Source: UBA4582 sp965657335 (GTDB lineage: Bacteria > Pseudomonadota > Gammaproteobacteria > Pseudomonadales > Azotimanducaceae). From it: a stretch of DNA of 64,000 nucleotides. This document shows, piece by piece, positions 57,101 to 64,000 of the stretch (its first letter is position 1; each line of letters opens with the position of its first letter). The DNA lies in NCBI GenBank assembly GCA_965657335.1, contig CBFHOH010000007.1:62001-126000 (forward strand). The letters are read 5' to 3'. The position numbers and the translations under genes are program-made. Under the pieces are notes generated by a model that saw only the letters and a list, made by a program, of their open reading frames with translations, was not told the origin of the DNA and made no database searches.

Positions 57101-57267
57101 GTGGTAATGACTAATGAGGAGCTTTCAATTTCCGGAAACTCAAGCACGGGCATGACAACCGCAGCGCGCAAACCCAAAAGAACCAAAGCAAGGGATATGA
57201 CGATGGCGACTGCAGGGCGCTCAATGAATATATCAAAAAAGCTGGGTTTTCCGTTGATACCACTCAC
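54193..57267 (-). CDS. RND efflux permease
   Basis: 1024 residues, twelve membrane helices in two halves and large periplasmic loops. PAVAIVISLALVLLG, VGLVVDDAIVVVENVSR (paired Asp of the proton relay) and the late GLVTKNGILIVEFANQ are typical of the multidrug (HAE1) group. Works with the adaptor encoded immediately upstream (4-base overlap); no outer-membrane factor gene lies nearby. Confidence 0.94.
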   Translation of the reverse strand: MSGINGKPSFFDIFIERPAVAIVISLALVLLGLRAAVVMPVLEFPEIESSSLVITTPYVGASAETVKGFVTDPIERAAATVPGVDYVESSTTAGISTVTAWLKLNEPANLALAELNTRLGQIRFELPAGAEDPIINVNRADANTAIFYLDVIMKGRSRSETADYMTRNVVPIISSIPGVQRVRVAGGRDPAMRIWLDPSKLNYLNVSAAQVREALNANNVIAPIGRIENLQQRIDLQTSATLKTAEDFKQLVISNIDGAIVRLGEVARVELGEVEGDQIARLSQRDNLFLAVYGLPGANELEIGDTLYTVLDDVNLTLPDGMSIEIGFDGTLYMRDAIKEIFITLAETVLLVGIVVLLFMGSFRTALVPLVTIPISLLGAMALMMAMGFSFNLLTILAIVLSVGLVVDDAIVVVENVSRFMREGMSRTQAALASSRQLLTPIIGMSITLAAVYVPIGFLSGLTGVLIKEFAFTLAVAVLISGLIALTMSPVMSAYASPAKGQEGAMTRWVNARFGSLQIRYEQLLSRSLVWTPQILTFAFIFSFLSIPFLMMSQQELAPIEDQNEIFVISSPPPEASLDYTHEHMFDVVEVMNSLPKATYMWQIVNPGSAIGGQQFVDPGERDFTTLDMMSQTFGRLSMVPGLQAFPNSSPSLPSAGRYSVELVVTSAASAEEMLPYAEELLSAAYATNLFLFADTNLKIDFPQAHFELDRDRIADLGLTVAGVSRQLSTYLSGNFVNRFDLNGKAYRVIPMLEDADRLDIYALQDLKIQTPSGALVPFSSLATLEEKVGPRVLTKFQQRNSFTLFAGMIPAYTKEQGLSAIEEAAAEILPPGYVIDYAGESRQIRQEGNTLFGALGMSLAFVFLVLVVLFNRFRDPLVVLLGSVPLALAGALMFTFLGWTTLNIYSQIGLITLIGLVTKNGILIVEFANQLQRDGLSKLEAIRQGASVRLRPVLMTTGATVIGHFPLVLVSGAGAEARNSIGIILVAGMLLGTFFTLVILPSMYLALASEHEVETPELIPQTG

Positions 57268-58412
57268 TGCGTTTTTGCTGCCAATTGTTCGTCTTTTGAT
57301 AAACGCTCAACGACGTTAACGAGCAGCCCCTCCTGCAGTTTAAATGCGCCTAGTGCTGCGACGAGATCACCGGGTGCCAATCCCTGCGTAATGACGACTT
57401 GCTCGCCTTCTGCCCGGGCAACGCTTACCTGACGACGAGTTGCTCGATACTGCGCTGTTGCATCTGTCTCTGCCTTCTCCAGTAAATAGACGAAAGCGCC
57501 GAAATTATTACGTCTAACGGCAGTTGCGGGTAGACGGATAATGTTATCAATAATGCCGGTTTCGACGGCAACATCAACAACGGCGCCAGGCGACAACGAG
57601 GCGTCCGGCGTGGCGAGCAGCGCCCGATACCCGCGAGTGCGCGAGTCGACATCAATCTGCGGTTCGGCTGAGATAACGCGTGCGCTAATCTGGTTGCCTG
57701 TAACGCCTGAGCCAGAAAGCGTCACGATTGTACCGAGCAGAATGTTTGCTTTGTCCTGAGGAAGCTCAAAATCAAGCCAAAGCTCTGCATCAGTGCCGGT
57801 GAGACCAGTAATCAGTGAATTGGCAGCGAGATACTGTCCTACCTCGAGCGCGTGCAAGTTGGTTTTCGCATCGAAAGGCGCGACCAGATGCAGTTTTTCG
57901 ATTCGTGCTGTTAGCGCAGCAAGATTTGCTGATAGCACTGCTCGGTTAGATGATGCGCTATCGAAATCCTCCGGGCTGGCCATTTTGTCCTCGCGCAGTT
58001 CAATAATGCGCTGCAACTTTAACTCTGCGAGCTTCAACTGCGCCCTTGTTGCATCCAGTTGCGCGGCTTCCTCCCGACTGTCGAGCTGAAGCAACGTTTT
58101 TCCCGCCGCGACGCTGTCGCCGCCAATAAAGCCGATCGAGGTGATCCTACCCTCCACCTCGTTGCGTAGTTCGACAAATCTCGTTGCCCTGATTTCACCG
58201 ATCGTGCGATAGACTTGTGTCCAGCTACCAACTTCTGCAGTGACTGCGGTAACCGTCGCAGAGCGCTCAGGAAATGACGCAGCGAAGGCGATAGATTCTT
58301 GTATTTGACGATATTTGAGTCCGGCGAGGCTTGCAATAAGCAAAACGCAAATGAATGCTAGGATGAGCCAGCGCTTCCAGGGGTTAGCTGAAGTGGATGT
58401 GTTTTCTTTCAT
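57264..58412 (-). CDS. RND efflux periplasmic adaptor (HlyD-like)
   Basis: 382 residues. One N-terminal anchor helix (LILAFICVLLIASLAGL), then barrel-sandwich halves (VEGRITSIGFIGGDSVAAGKTLLQLD) around a coiled-coil hairpin (AQLDATRAQLKLAELKLQRI). First gene of the operon; overlaps the permease by four bases. Confidence 0.92.
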   Translation of the reverse strand: MKENTSTSANPWKRWLILAFICVLLIASLAGLKYRQIQESIAFAASFPERSATVTAVTAEVGSWTQVYRTIGEIRATRFVELRNEVEGRITSIGFIGGDSVAAGKTLLQLDSREEAAQLDATRAQLKLAELKLQRIIELREDKMASPEDFDSASSNRAVLSANLAALTARIEKLHLVAPFDAKTNLHALEVGQYLAANSLITGLTGTDAELWLDFELPQDKANILLGTIVTLSGSGVTGNQISARVISAEPQIDVDSRTRGYRALLATPDASLSPGAVVDVAVETGIIDNIIRLPATAVRRNNFGAFVYLLEKAETDATAQYRATRRQVSVARAEGEQVVITQGLAPGDLVAALGAFKLQEGLLVNVVERLSKDEQLAAKTQ

Positions 58413-58625
58413 AAAGGTTGAGCCAAATTAAAAGCTGATGCTAGTGCTATTAAATACGAAAAACATAGTAAACCATATCGTTTTCCCCGGTCGATTCCTC
58501 ATCGAATGTTGAATATAGCGGTTGCTAACTATTTACATAGAGATGGTGTCGCTGACGGTCAATGGATGCCGCGCCTGATCCTTGTTTTGGAATGACAGTT
58601 AGCCGTATAACTTTGGGTCGATATT

Positions 58626-59675
58626 TTAGGGGGTTACGCGATACTTCTTCATCCGGGCCGTCACTTTCTTTGCATAATCCCTCGTCTCGCGCCGATGATG
58701 GCGGTTGGTAAGAAACCAGTAAAACTCCTCGACCTTCATCGCATTAATGCGGGCAATCGCAGCGCGCTTGCTCCCCGACTTTACCAAGCTGGTAAACAAA
58801 TTACCGGCGCCCCCGTTATAGCTAGCGATGATCGCGTACTGCAACTTTTGCGGGTGGTAGATACCCGCCAGATAGTGATCTGCCAAAATACTGAGATAAC
58901 CTGTGCCTACCTCAATATTGTTTTTAGGGTTATAGAGGTAGGCGGACGAGGGCGTGTGGCTATCTCCATTAATAATTGAAAAATAATCGCGACCAGCCGT
59001 GTCGGCTTTAATCTGCATCAGTCCTAATGCGTTCGAACGAGAGCGAGCCAAAGGATTAAACGCACTTTCGGTCTCGATGATGGCCATGATCAGTGGCACC
59101 GGTATTCGATGTTTCTCGCCGGCTGCTTTTGCAAAAGCCAAATATTTGTTGCCGGCAATTTCTGTGTGCGCAACCGTCATAGGAATGACAAGCTGTCTTG
59201 AGTCGGTGTGCTGCCGCTTGGCTAAAAGATAGTCGACAAATCGTGTCGCTCGCCAGACCGAAGCGATCGGAAGGCCATCCTGATCCACGACTTGCCCATG
59301 AAAGAACGGCTCCTGCGTTTTTGAATTGATTAGCCCAAAATCATTTGCAGTACTCGCGTCTATAACGCCGGGGTCAAATTGTGTGAGCAGAATCTCCACT
59401 GCTGCCTGTTTCACGCTCGCGGTGTCGTCCGCGCTGATAGTGATAATGCCCCGTTCAAAGTCAACCAGCGTCTCGGCGGAGCTATTACCGTGATAAGACA
59501 TGACTGATGGTGTTGTGCTATCGGGAGTACTCGATGCTGCTTGGTAATCGTCGCTGGTAGATTTCACATCTTTGCTGTTGGCATCATAAACAGGGATGTC
59601 TGCCGTCGAAAGCATCGGAAGCGCCAGTAGTGCGCAAATTAGCGTGAGGTAAATCATCAACAGGTGTAATCGCAA
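58626..59675 (-). CDS. MltC-like membrane-bound lytic murein transglycosylase
   Basis: 349 residues with signal peptide ending near LSTAD; no lipobox cysteine was seen, unlike E. coli MltC. A DUF3393-type N domain (VDFERGIITI) precedes the SLT domain: IETESAFNPLARS (catalytic Glu), ALGLMQI, ASYNGG and the MltC-type end HRRETRDYAKKV. Cleaves glycan strands in the periplasm. Confidence 0.88.
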   Translation of the reverse strand: MRLHLLMIYLTLICALLALPMLSTADIPVYDANSKDVKSTSDDYQAASSTPDSTTPSVMSYHGNSSAETLVDFERGIITISADDTASVKQAAVEILLTQFDPGVIDASTANDFGLINSKTQEPFFHGQVVDQDGLPIASVWRATRFVDYLLAKRQHTDSRQLVIPMTVAHTEIAGNKYLAFAKAAGEKHRIPVPLIMAIIETESAFNPLARSRSNALGLMQIKADTAGRDYFSIINGDSHTPSSAYLYNPKNNIEVGTGYLSILADHYLAGIYHPQKLQYAIIASYNGGAGNLFTSLVKSGSKRAAIARINAMKVEEFYWFLTNRHHRRETRDYAKKVTARMKKYRVTP

Positions 59676-59839
59676 TCTAATGGCGGTAACTAGCTGGGTC
59701 TAGCAAATAGGTATACGCATTCTTTTACCCAAATACAATGACAACCGATGCGTGCACGCGATTTACTGCCGCCTGAATCATGAACTGATCCAAAATCAGG
59801 AATGGCACGTAACCCGACTTATTTTCTTCGGATACCACA

Positions 59840-60748
59840 ATGCAAAAAAAAATGTCCCACGTGTTACTTGTGCTGTGTTTCGTGTTCATTGCGAAACCGA
59901 TCAAAGCTGATGAGACAACGGAGCGTAAGAGCCCTTGGACTTTTGGTTTTCGGGCCGGAATCGTCAATCAACTTGATACGAGTATTAATGATACCGGCGT
60001 CGATTTTTCCGTGACTCGGTCGGTGGTTGGCGGCAGTGTCAGTTACGGCTGGAGTCGAGATGTCAGCGCTGGCATTTCTATCGCAAGCACCGATAACCGC
60101 TACAGATACAGCGGCGATGCAACGCTCGGCGGTTTGCCACTTTGGCACAGAATACGTGAGCGACGTCTATCCCTGCCAATACGTCTGGCACCTGCGCCGA
60201 GAACCAATTTAATTGTGATACCCAGTATCCGCAGTGCATCAGAAGAAGGGGCAAGTTATCGCGCAGGGCAAACGGAAGGCATGATACTCGGCGCTAGCTG
60301 GACTGTCTCAAAAAGGCTATCCATCGGACCGGGGTTTGGTTGGTTCAGCGAGTTAGACGGTGGCAGTAGCGCATTTCCGATCATTGTCGTCGACTGGAAA
60401 ATGACAGACCGGGTGACGCTGGCGACTGGCCGCGGGCTTGGCGCCGGCAGAGGGCCCGGACTAAGCCTAGCGTACGACTTTAACGAAAAATGGAAGTTGA
60501 CCAGTGAGATTGGAATAGAGCGCTATCAGTATGTGCTAGACGCAACAGACCGTATAGGAGAAGAACGGAGTATCCCTTTGACTGCGAGCTTGGATTACGC
60601 CGTAGGCTCAGGGACAAGTTTTTCGATTTATGGCGGCGTGAAGTGGGGCGGCAGGTTTGAACTGATTGACGAGACTGGCGCGACACTTGAGCAGGTAAAG
60701 TACGACGCAGCACCGTTTATCGGGGTGCGGCTTCGCGCAAGAATTTAA
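59840..60748 (+). CDS. Predicted outer-membrane beta-barrel protein
   Basis: 302 residues with signal peptide ending near PIKA. The mature part alternates polar and hydrophobic residues with many Gly and Tyr (VVGGSVSYGWSRDVSAGISI) and ends in alternating VRLRARI, as barrels do. Family not recognised. Its TAA stop overlaps, on the opposite strand, the natural TAA of the DedA-rhodanese gene. Confidence 0.7.
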   Translation: MQKKMSHVLLVLCFVFIAKPIKADETTERKSPWTFGFRAGIVNQLDTSINDTGVDFSVTRSVVGGSVSYGWSRDVSAGISIASTDNRYRYSGDATLGGLPLWHRIRERRLSLPIRLAPAPRTNLIVIPSIRSASEEGASYRAGQTEGMILGASWTVSKRLSIGPGFGWFSELDGGSSAFPIIVVDWKMTDRVTLATGRGLGAGRGPGLSLAYDFNEKWKLTSEIGIERYQYVLDATDRIGEERSIPLTASLDYAVGSGTSFSIYGGVKWGGRFELIDETGATLEQVKYDAAPFIGVRLRARI

Positions 60749-61698
60749 CGCTTAACAACGGGGCGATGTGGCGTGTCGGTAGGGTAGCCAGAGGCAATCC
60801 AAGCATCAATACCGCCTTGCAGGGGAAAGACGCGTTCAACTCCGATGCGTTTTAACTTGAGGGCTACACGAGCGCTCGATGCTTCGTCTGGTCAGTTACA
60901 ACACAGGACGATGTCACTGTCTCTGGGTATGCGATTTTTATGTTGCTCTATCGCTTCCATAGGTACACGCAGCGCATTGGGTAGAAGGTGAGGTAGCGCG
61001 TCAATATCGTAATCATGGCGGAGATCGATGATGTGTGTGTCTTCGTCATTCTGAATGCGATGATAAACTTCTTCCGGGGTGAGTTTGCGCATGCGTAGCG
61101 AATTAATAAATTTCCGCCGATGGTAGATTTTGGCGCCAAAGTAAGCGAGAACGACAGCTGCAGCTATAGCGCCGGCAACAAACCCAAGCTCGGCGGCAGC
61201 GGCGACGATCAATTCAATCTCGGTGTGAAAAATCAAGCCAAGAGAGACAAAGAGACCAGCCCACAATAAAGCGCCAAGAGAATCGAGCAAAAGAAAGAGG
61301 GAGACGCTCACGCCGGTCAAGCCAGACATCGGGGGCGCAAGTGTTTGCAGTCCAGGCACGAACTTACCGACAACGAGTGCAAAGGGCCCCAGACGTCGGA
61401 AGATATTTTCAGTATTTCTGACGCAGTAGTCGGGTTCAAGTGACAAAATACACAGCAGATGTAGCACGCGTGAGCCTCTTACTTTCCCTAGCCAGAACCA
61501 GAAAAGGTCTATGGGAACGGACGCCAGCAGCACGGTCAGTAGTACCAGTAGCAAAGACATCTGACCCATGCCAATCAATACGCCAGCAGCGAGCAGCAAT
61601 GGCACGGCGGGCAGCGGTAATCCCGCTTGATCAAGCGCGACCCAAGCGAAAATAACGGCATAGCCGTGCGCGATGAGGAAATTGAGTAATTCAGTCAT
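60745..61698 (-). CDS. DedA (VTT) membrane protein fused to rhodanese, with in-frame TGA (possible selenocysteine)
   Basis: Residues about 1-195 are a DedA/VTT membrane domain (LPLPAVPLLLAAGVLIG, GKFVPGLQTLAPPMSG). Residues about 205-317 form a rhodanese domain (EEVYHRIQ, HIIDLRHDYDID). Codon 269 is TGA at 60894-60892, directly after VLCCN. The same frame continues PDEASSARVALKLKRIGVER and ends GGIDAWIASG, then TAA at 60747-60745. Relatives read LYCxCPNEAS here, so TGA replaces the second Cys. Either Sec is inserted, or a nonsense/sequence error truncates the protein to 268 residues. Three bases downstream of the DUF3089 gene. Confidence 0.75.
60868..60887 (-). promoter_or_regulatory. Hairpin just after the in-frame TGA (possible bacterial SECIS)
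   Basis: RNA of the minus strand: ACGA-A-GC, loop AUCGAGC, GCUCGU, giving six pairs and one bulged A, beginning four bases after UGA. Bacterial SECIS elements lie in this position, but this loop starts nearer the UGA than in E. coli fdhF, and stem is short. Confidence 0.3.
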
Positions 61699-61701
61699 GA
61701 T

Positions 61702-62871
61702 CTAGTCTGCGTTTCGCTGTTTTTTACGTTCTATAAACAAATTGGATTTCAGTACTGCATTGTTACGTATGTTCATATAGAACAACGCGTAGTCGAGACC
61801 GTGGTAGGTACCCATGTCGTCTGAACCCATGGCGAAAAACGCCGTACCCTTTTGATCTTTGGCAAACAATGAGCCGTCTTTGCACTGCGCCCACGTTTGA
61901 CCTTTTACAGGCGCTGTGAGCTTATCAAAGACCTGGTTATTTGATGAGTCTTCTTTTTGGCCAAAGGTCACGTTGTAAATGCCGGCAGGTGCTACGGCAC
62001 CGGCATTGAGTGATGCCTGTGCCATTTCCTCGTCAACCTTCCACGACAGAGGGTTAGTGCAGAGGCTTGGCTCAGGGCGCTCCATTGGGTTGGCGCCGTC
62101 GGGCATGGTGTCCCAATGGACGACGCAGTGAAGATCCTCTGCGCTCTTGCAGGGCTTGATATGCGTCATTGCATCGAACCAGCGGGGTGAAACCGGAATG
62201 ATGGCGCCACCAATGATATAAGCAGCAACCATCCTCTGGTGTAGGTCTGAAGAGTCGACTACTTCTTTTAACAAGCGAATAGCGTGATGGGTACCTTGAC
62301 TGTGGCTAGCGATGATGAAAGGACGGCCCTCATTGTAATGTTCGAGGTAATACTCGAAAGACCTTTTAACATCCTCGTAGGCAAACCCGAGCACCGCATC
62401 CCGGCGCTCGAGGTCAGTAGAAAAATAAACGAAAATGTTTGCTTCACGATAACGCGGCGCGTAGATGTTACAACAACCGTTATAGGCACTGGCCTGATTG
62501 GCCATCATCCATTGAGTGTTCTCCTCAGTGCCAGAATCAGGGTCCATTGGCGAGGTCCAACTGCCCGACGTCAGAAAACCCGTAGGATGGATGAAGAAAG
62601 TGTCTACCGGGCGCTCGCCTTGTGGTTCGGACGGGATGCCTGCCGGCACAAGATCCGCCGGGTCAACCATAGAGGGAAGTGATGCCCAGTATGCATTGTC
62701 ACTATAAGCGGGAGGTGCGACAGTTTGCTCAGGGTCAAAAACCCCTCTTGGCTGCTGATAATTGACGAAAGCAGAGCCCGCGAGCATAGCACCGTAGCCT
62801 GTCACATAGAGGCCGCCGCCGATTAGTAAAATAAGGCCGAATAAAATTCCTACGATTTTGAACGCTTTCAT
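61702..62871 (-). CDS. DUF3089 alpha/beta hydrolase-like membrane-anchored protein
   Basis: 389 residues, N-terminal helix ILFGLILLIGGGLYVTGYG as signal anchor. DTFFIHPTGFL, the nucleophile elbow IIASHSQGTHHAI and FVYFSTDLERRDAV match DUF3089, an uncharacterised lipase-like family. The catalytic Ser is in SHSQG. The DedA-rhodanese gene starts 3 bases after its stop, so they share a transcript. Confidence 0.83.
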   Translation of the reverse strand: MKAFKIVGILFGLILLIGGGLYVTGYGAMLAGSAFVNYQQPRGVFDPEQTVAPPAYSDNAYWASLPSMVDPADLVPAGIPSEPQGERPVDTFFIHPTGFLTSGSWTSPMDPDSGTEENTQWMMANQASAYNGCCNIYAPRYREANIFVYFSTDLERRDAVLGFAYEDVKRSFEYYLEHYNEGRPFIIASHSQGTHHAIRLLKEVVDSSDLHQRMVAAYIIGGAIIPVSPRWFDAMTHIKPCKSAEDLHCVVHWDTMPDGANPMERPEPSLCTNPLSWKVDEEMAQASLNAGAVAPAGIYNVTFGQKEDSSNNQVFDKLTAPVKGQTWAQCKDGSLFAKDQKGTAFFAMGSDDMGTYHGLDYALFYMNIRNNAVLKSNLFIERKKQRNAD

Positions 62872-63028
62872 GAAATAAAAAACACCAAATGCTGGAGCGG
62901 TGAACTAGACAAGTAACGAGATATTTATCGTCAAACACATTGTACCATTGATGACTAAGTCGTTGCGGATATCTGCTTTCAAAAAACAAAACGTGATCCA
63001 AACGATCTGACATGTCGTAGAGATTGTT

Positions 63029-63595
63029 ATGATTAGACTACTATGCCTTTTATTCCTGTCGAGCTCCGCTATGGCGATCGAGCAACCTGATTTTAACATC
63101 GTGGCCGAGGGCGACGATGGTCAATACGAAATTCGAGAGTACGCCAACCACGTAGTGGCTGAGACACTCGTACAGGGCGGCTTCAACGACGTAGGTAATA
63201 CTGCATTTAAACGCCTTGGCGGATACATCTTCGGCAAGAACGTAGCGGAACAAAAAATATCGATGACTGCACCCGTGACGCAGCAAGAAACCGATGAAGG
63301 GTACATTGTGCGTTTTTACATGCCCTCGGAACATCAACTTAAAGACCTGCCTGAGCCGCTATTCAAGACGGTTGTTGTGCATGAAGTGCCAGGTGGCACC
63401 TTCGCTGTGATGAAGTACAAAGGCGGTTGGAAAGAAAGCCGGTACAACAAATTTAAGCAACAGTTGGTCGAAGCAGTGGAAAGTAATCCTGCGTGGGCGA
63501 TAGCCGGTGAGGCAACTTGGGCCCGCTACGATCCGCCCTTCATGCCCTCATTCCTTCGAAAAAATGAAATTTTGCTGCCAGTAGTTAGGCGGTAA
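63029..63595 (+). CDS. SOUL heme-binding family protein
   Basis: 188 residues with signal peptide (LLCLLFLSSSAMA). YEIREYANHVVAET, ISMTAPVTQ and YDPPFMPSFLRKNEIL are the SOUL/HBP signatures. Probably periplasmic; bacterial members are little studied. It lies beside nirS, though on the opposite strand, and a link to heme handling is only inferred. Confidence 0.9.
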   Translation: MIRLLCLLFLSSSAMAIEQPDFNIVAEGDDGQYEIREYANHVVAETLVQGGFNDVGNTAFKRLGGYIFGKNVAEQKISMTAPVTQQETDEGYIVRFYMPSEHQLKDLPEPLFKTVVVHEVPGGTFAVMKYKGGWKESRYNKFKQQLVEAVESNPAWAIAGEATWARYDPPFMPSFLRKNEILLPVVRR

Positions 63596-63720
63596 ATAAG
63601 GCTACCACACCGACCTAACCAGCACAGAAGCCTTATCTCTCTTATAACTGCACCCGAGGGTATGTCGGTTTATATGAGAATACCCCTGGGTACATTTAGA
63701 CGGTACGCTTACCTCATATA
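63596..63720. repeat. Inverted repeats between SOUL gene and nirS
   Basis: ATAAGGCT (63596-63603) pairs with AGCCTTAT (63629-63636). TATATGAG (63671-63678) pairs with CTCATATA (63713-63720) and encloses TACCC-CT-GGGTA (63681-63692). All are exact. They sit between convergent stops and may end transcription from both sides, but lack T runs. Confidence 0.4.
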
Positions 63721-63738
63721 GAAGAATCCGCTGCGCGT

Positions 63739-64000
63739 TTAATAGACATCCTTTCTTGTGTTAAAGACATTAAACTTGCCCGTTGGTGTTTTGAGCCTTT
63801 TGTCTTTAATGACTTTCTTTAATTTGCGTGTCTTGTCATCGACAACAACTAGCGCAGATGTTTGATCTACGCCATTCCAAACTGAAAACCAAACCTCGTC
63901 ACCTTTGTTGTTGTATTCAGGTTGTACTACACGCGCTGGTCCTTCAGTGTCCACTCCTGCCCATTTCGCAATCGGCAATACCTCAAATCCAGCATCCAGG
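63739..64000 (-). CDS. nirS: Cytochrome cd1 nitrite reductase, C-terminal fragment
   Basis: Only the last 86 codons are inside the window; the frame is open at the edge. The text RVVQPEYNNKGDEVWFSVWN, ALVVVDDKT and PTGKFNVFNT...KDVY matches the heme d1 propeller end of NirS. Reduces nitrite to nitric oxide in the periplasm. The related NirF/NirN proteins are less likely because of the ending. Confidence 0.85.
   Translation of the reverse strand, partial: LDAGFEVLPIAKWAGVDTEGPARVVQPEYNNKGDEVWFSVWNGVDQTSALVVVDDKTRKLKKVIKDKRLKTPTGKFNVFNTRKDVY

Overview
The window looks like chromosome of a marine-type gammaproteobacterium. The pepA-holC block lying back to back with lptF-lptG, a valS, LptFG-type envelope genes, an MltC-like transglycosylase, HolC and SlyX all fit Gammaproteobacteria. 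Two CspA proteins, an Anr/FNR-like control region at hemN and a nirS end suggest a facultative, denitrifying life. No rRNA, tRNA, CRISPR array, insertion sequence or prophage was seen. Both edges cut genes: a fused biotin-dependent carboxylase on the left and cytochrome cd1 nitrite reductase (nirS) on the right. Assignments are from reading motifs in translations by eye; no database search was possible.

Layout. 0-5 kb: carboxylase (CT-BC-BCCP in one chain), an amino-alcohol kinase plus PLP phospho-lyase pair, and a small decayed membrane gene. 5-9 kb: a LysR regulator, then a GntR-HTH domain fused to a complete Bacteroidetes-type PurM (AIR synthase), divergent from a stand-alone hisH-hisF pair, with a perfect inverted repeat at the fusion gene's start. 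9-14 kb: slyX, a quinone oxidoreductase, a LuxR-type remnant, a cold-shock gene and valS. 14-20 kb: a phosphate/polyphosphate block with DUF4956 membrane protein, SdiA-regulated-type lipoprotein, an unknown secreted protein, polyphosphate kinase 1 and a secreted PPP-like phosphatase. 20-30 kb: aminotransferase, holC/pepA, lptF/lptG, RDD protein, thioesterase, desaturase, PlsC. 30-36 kb: MarR-GNAT fusion, an alkaline phosphatase with a tandemly duplicated leader, a lipase-like hydrolase and panE-panB-panC.

36-54 kb is a strip of lipid/terpenoid-type catabolic genes: tandem DsbA-fold isomerase, two PhyH dioxygenases, acyl-CoA dehydrogenase, Baeyer-Villiger monooxygenase, TauD-type dioxygenase, CaiB/BaiF CoA-transferase, DDN-like flavoprotein, SDR and two FAD amine oxidases, interrupted by hemN. 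54-64 kb holds an RND efflux pair, an MltC-like transglycosylase, an outer-membrane protein, a DedA-rhodanese fusion with an in-frame TGA, a DUF3089 hydrolase, a SOUL protein and the nirS end.

The strongest candidates for something undescribed are: (1) the DedA-rhodanese gene, whose in-frame TGA falls where relatives have a cysteine and whose reading frame continues as a normal rhodanese end, suggesting a selenoprotein; (2) the GntR-PurM fusion with its operator next to hisHF, suggesting a purine/histidine-linked sensor; and (3) the PPK1-centred block.
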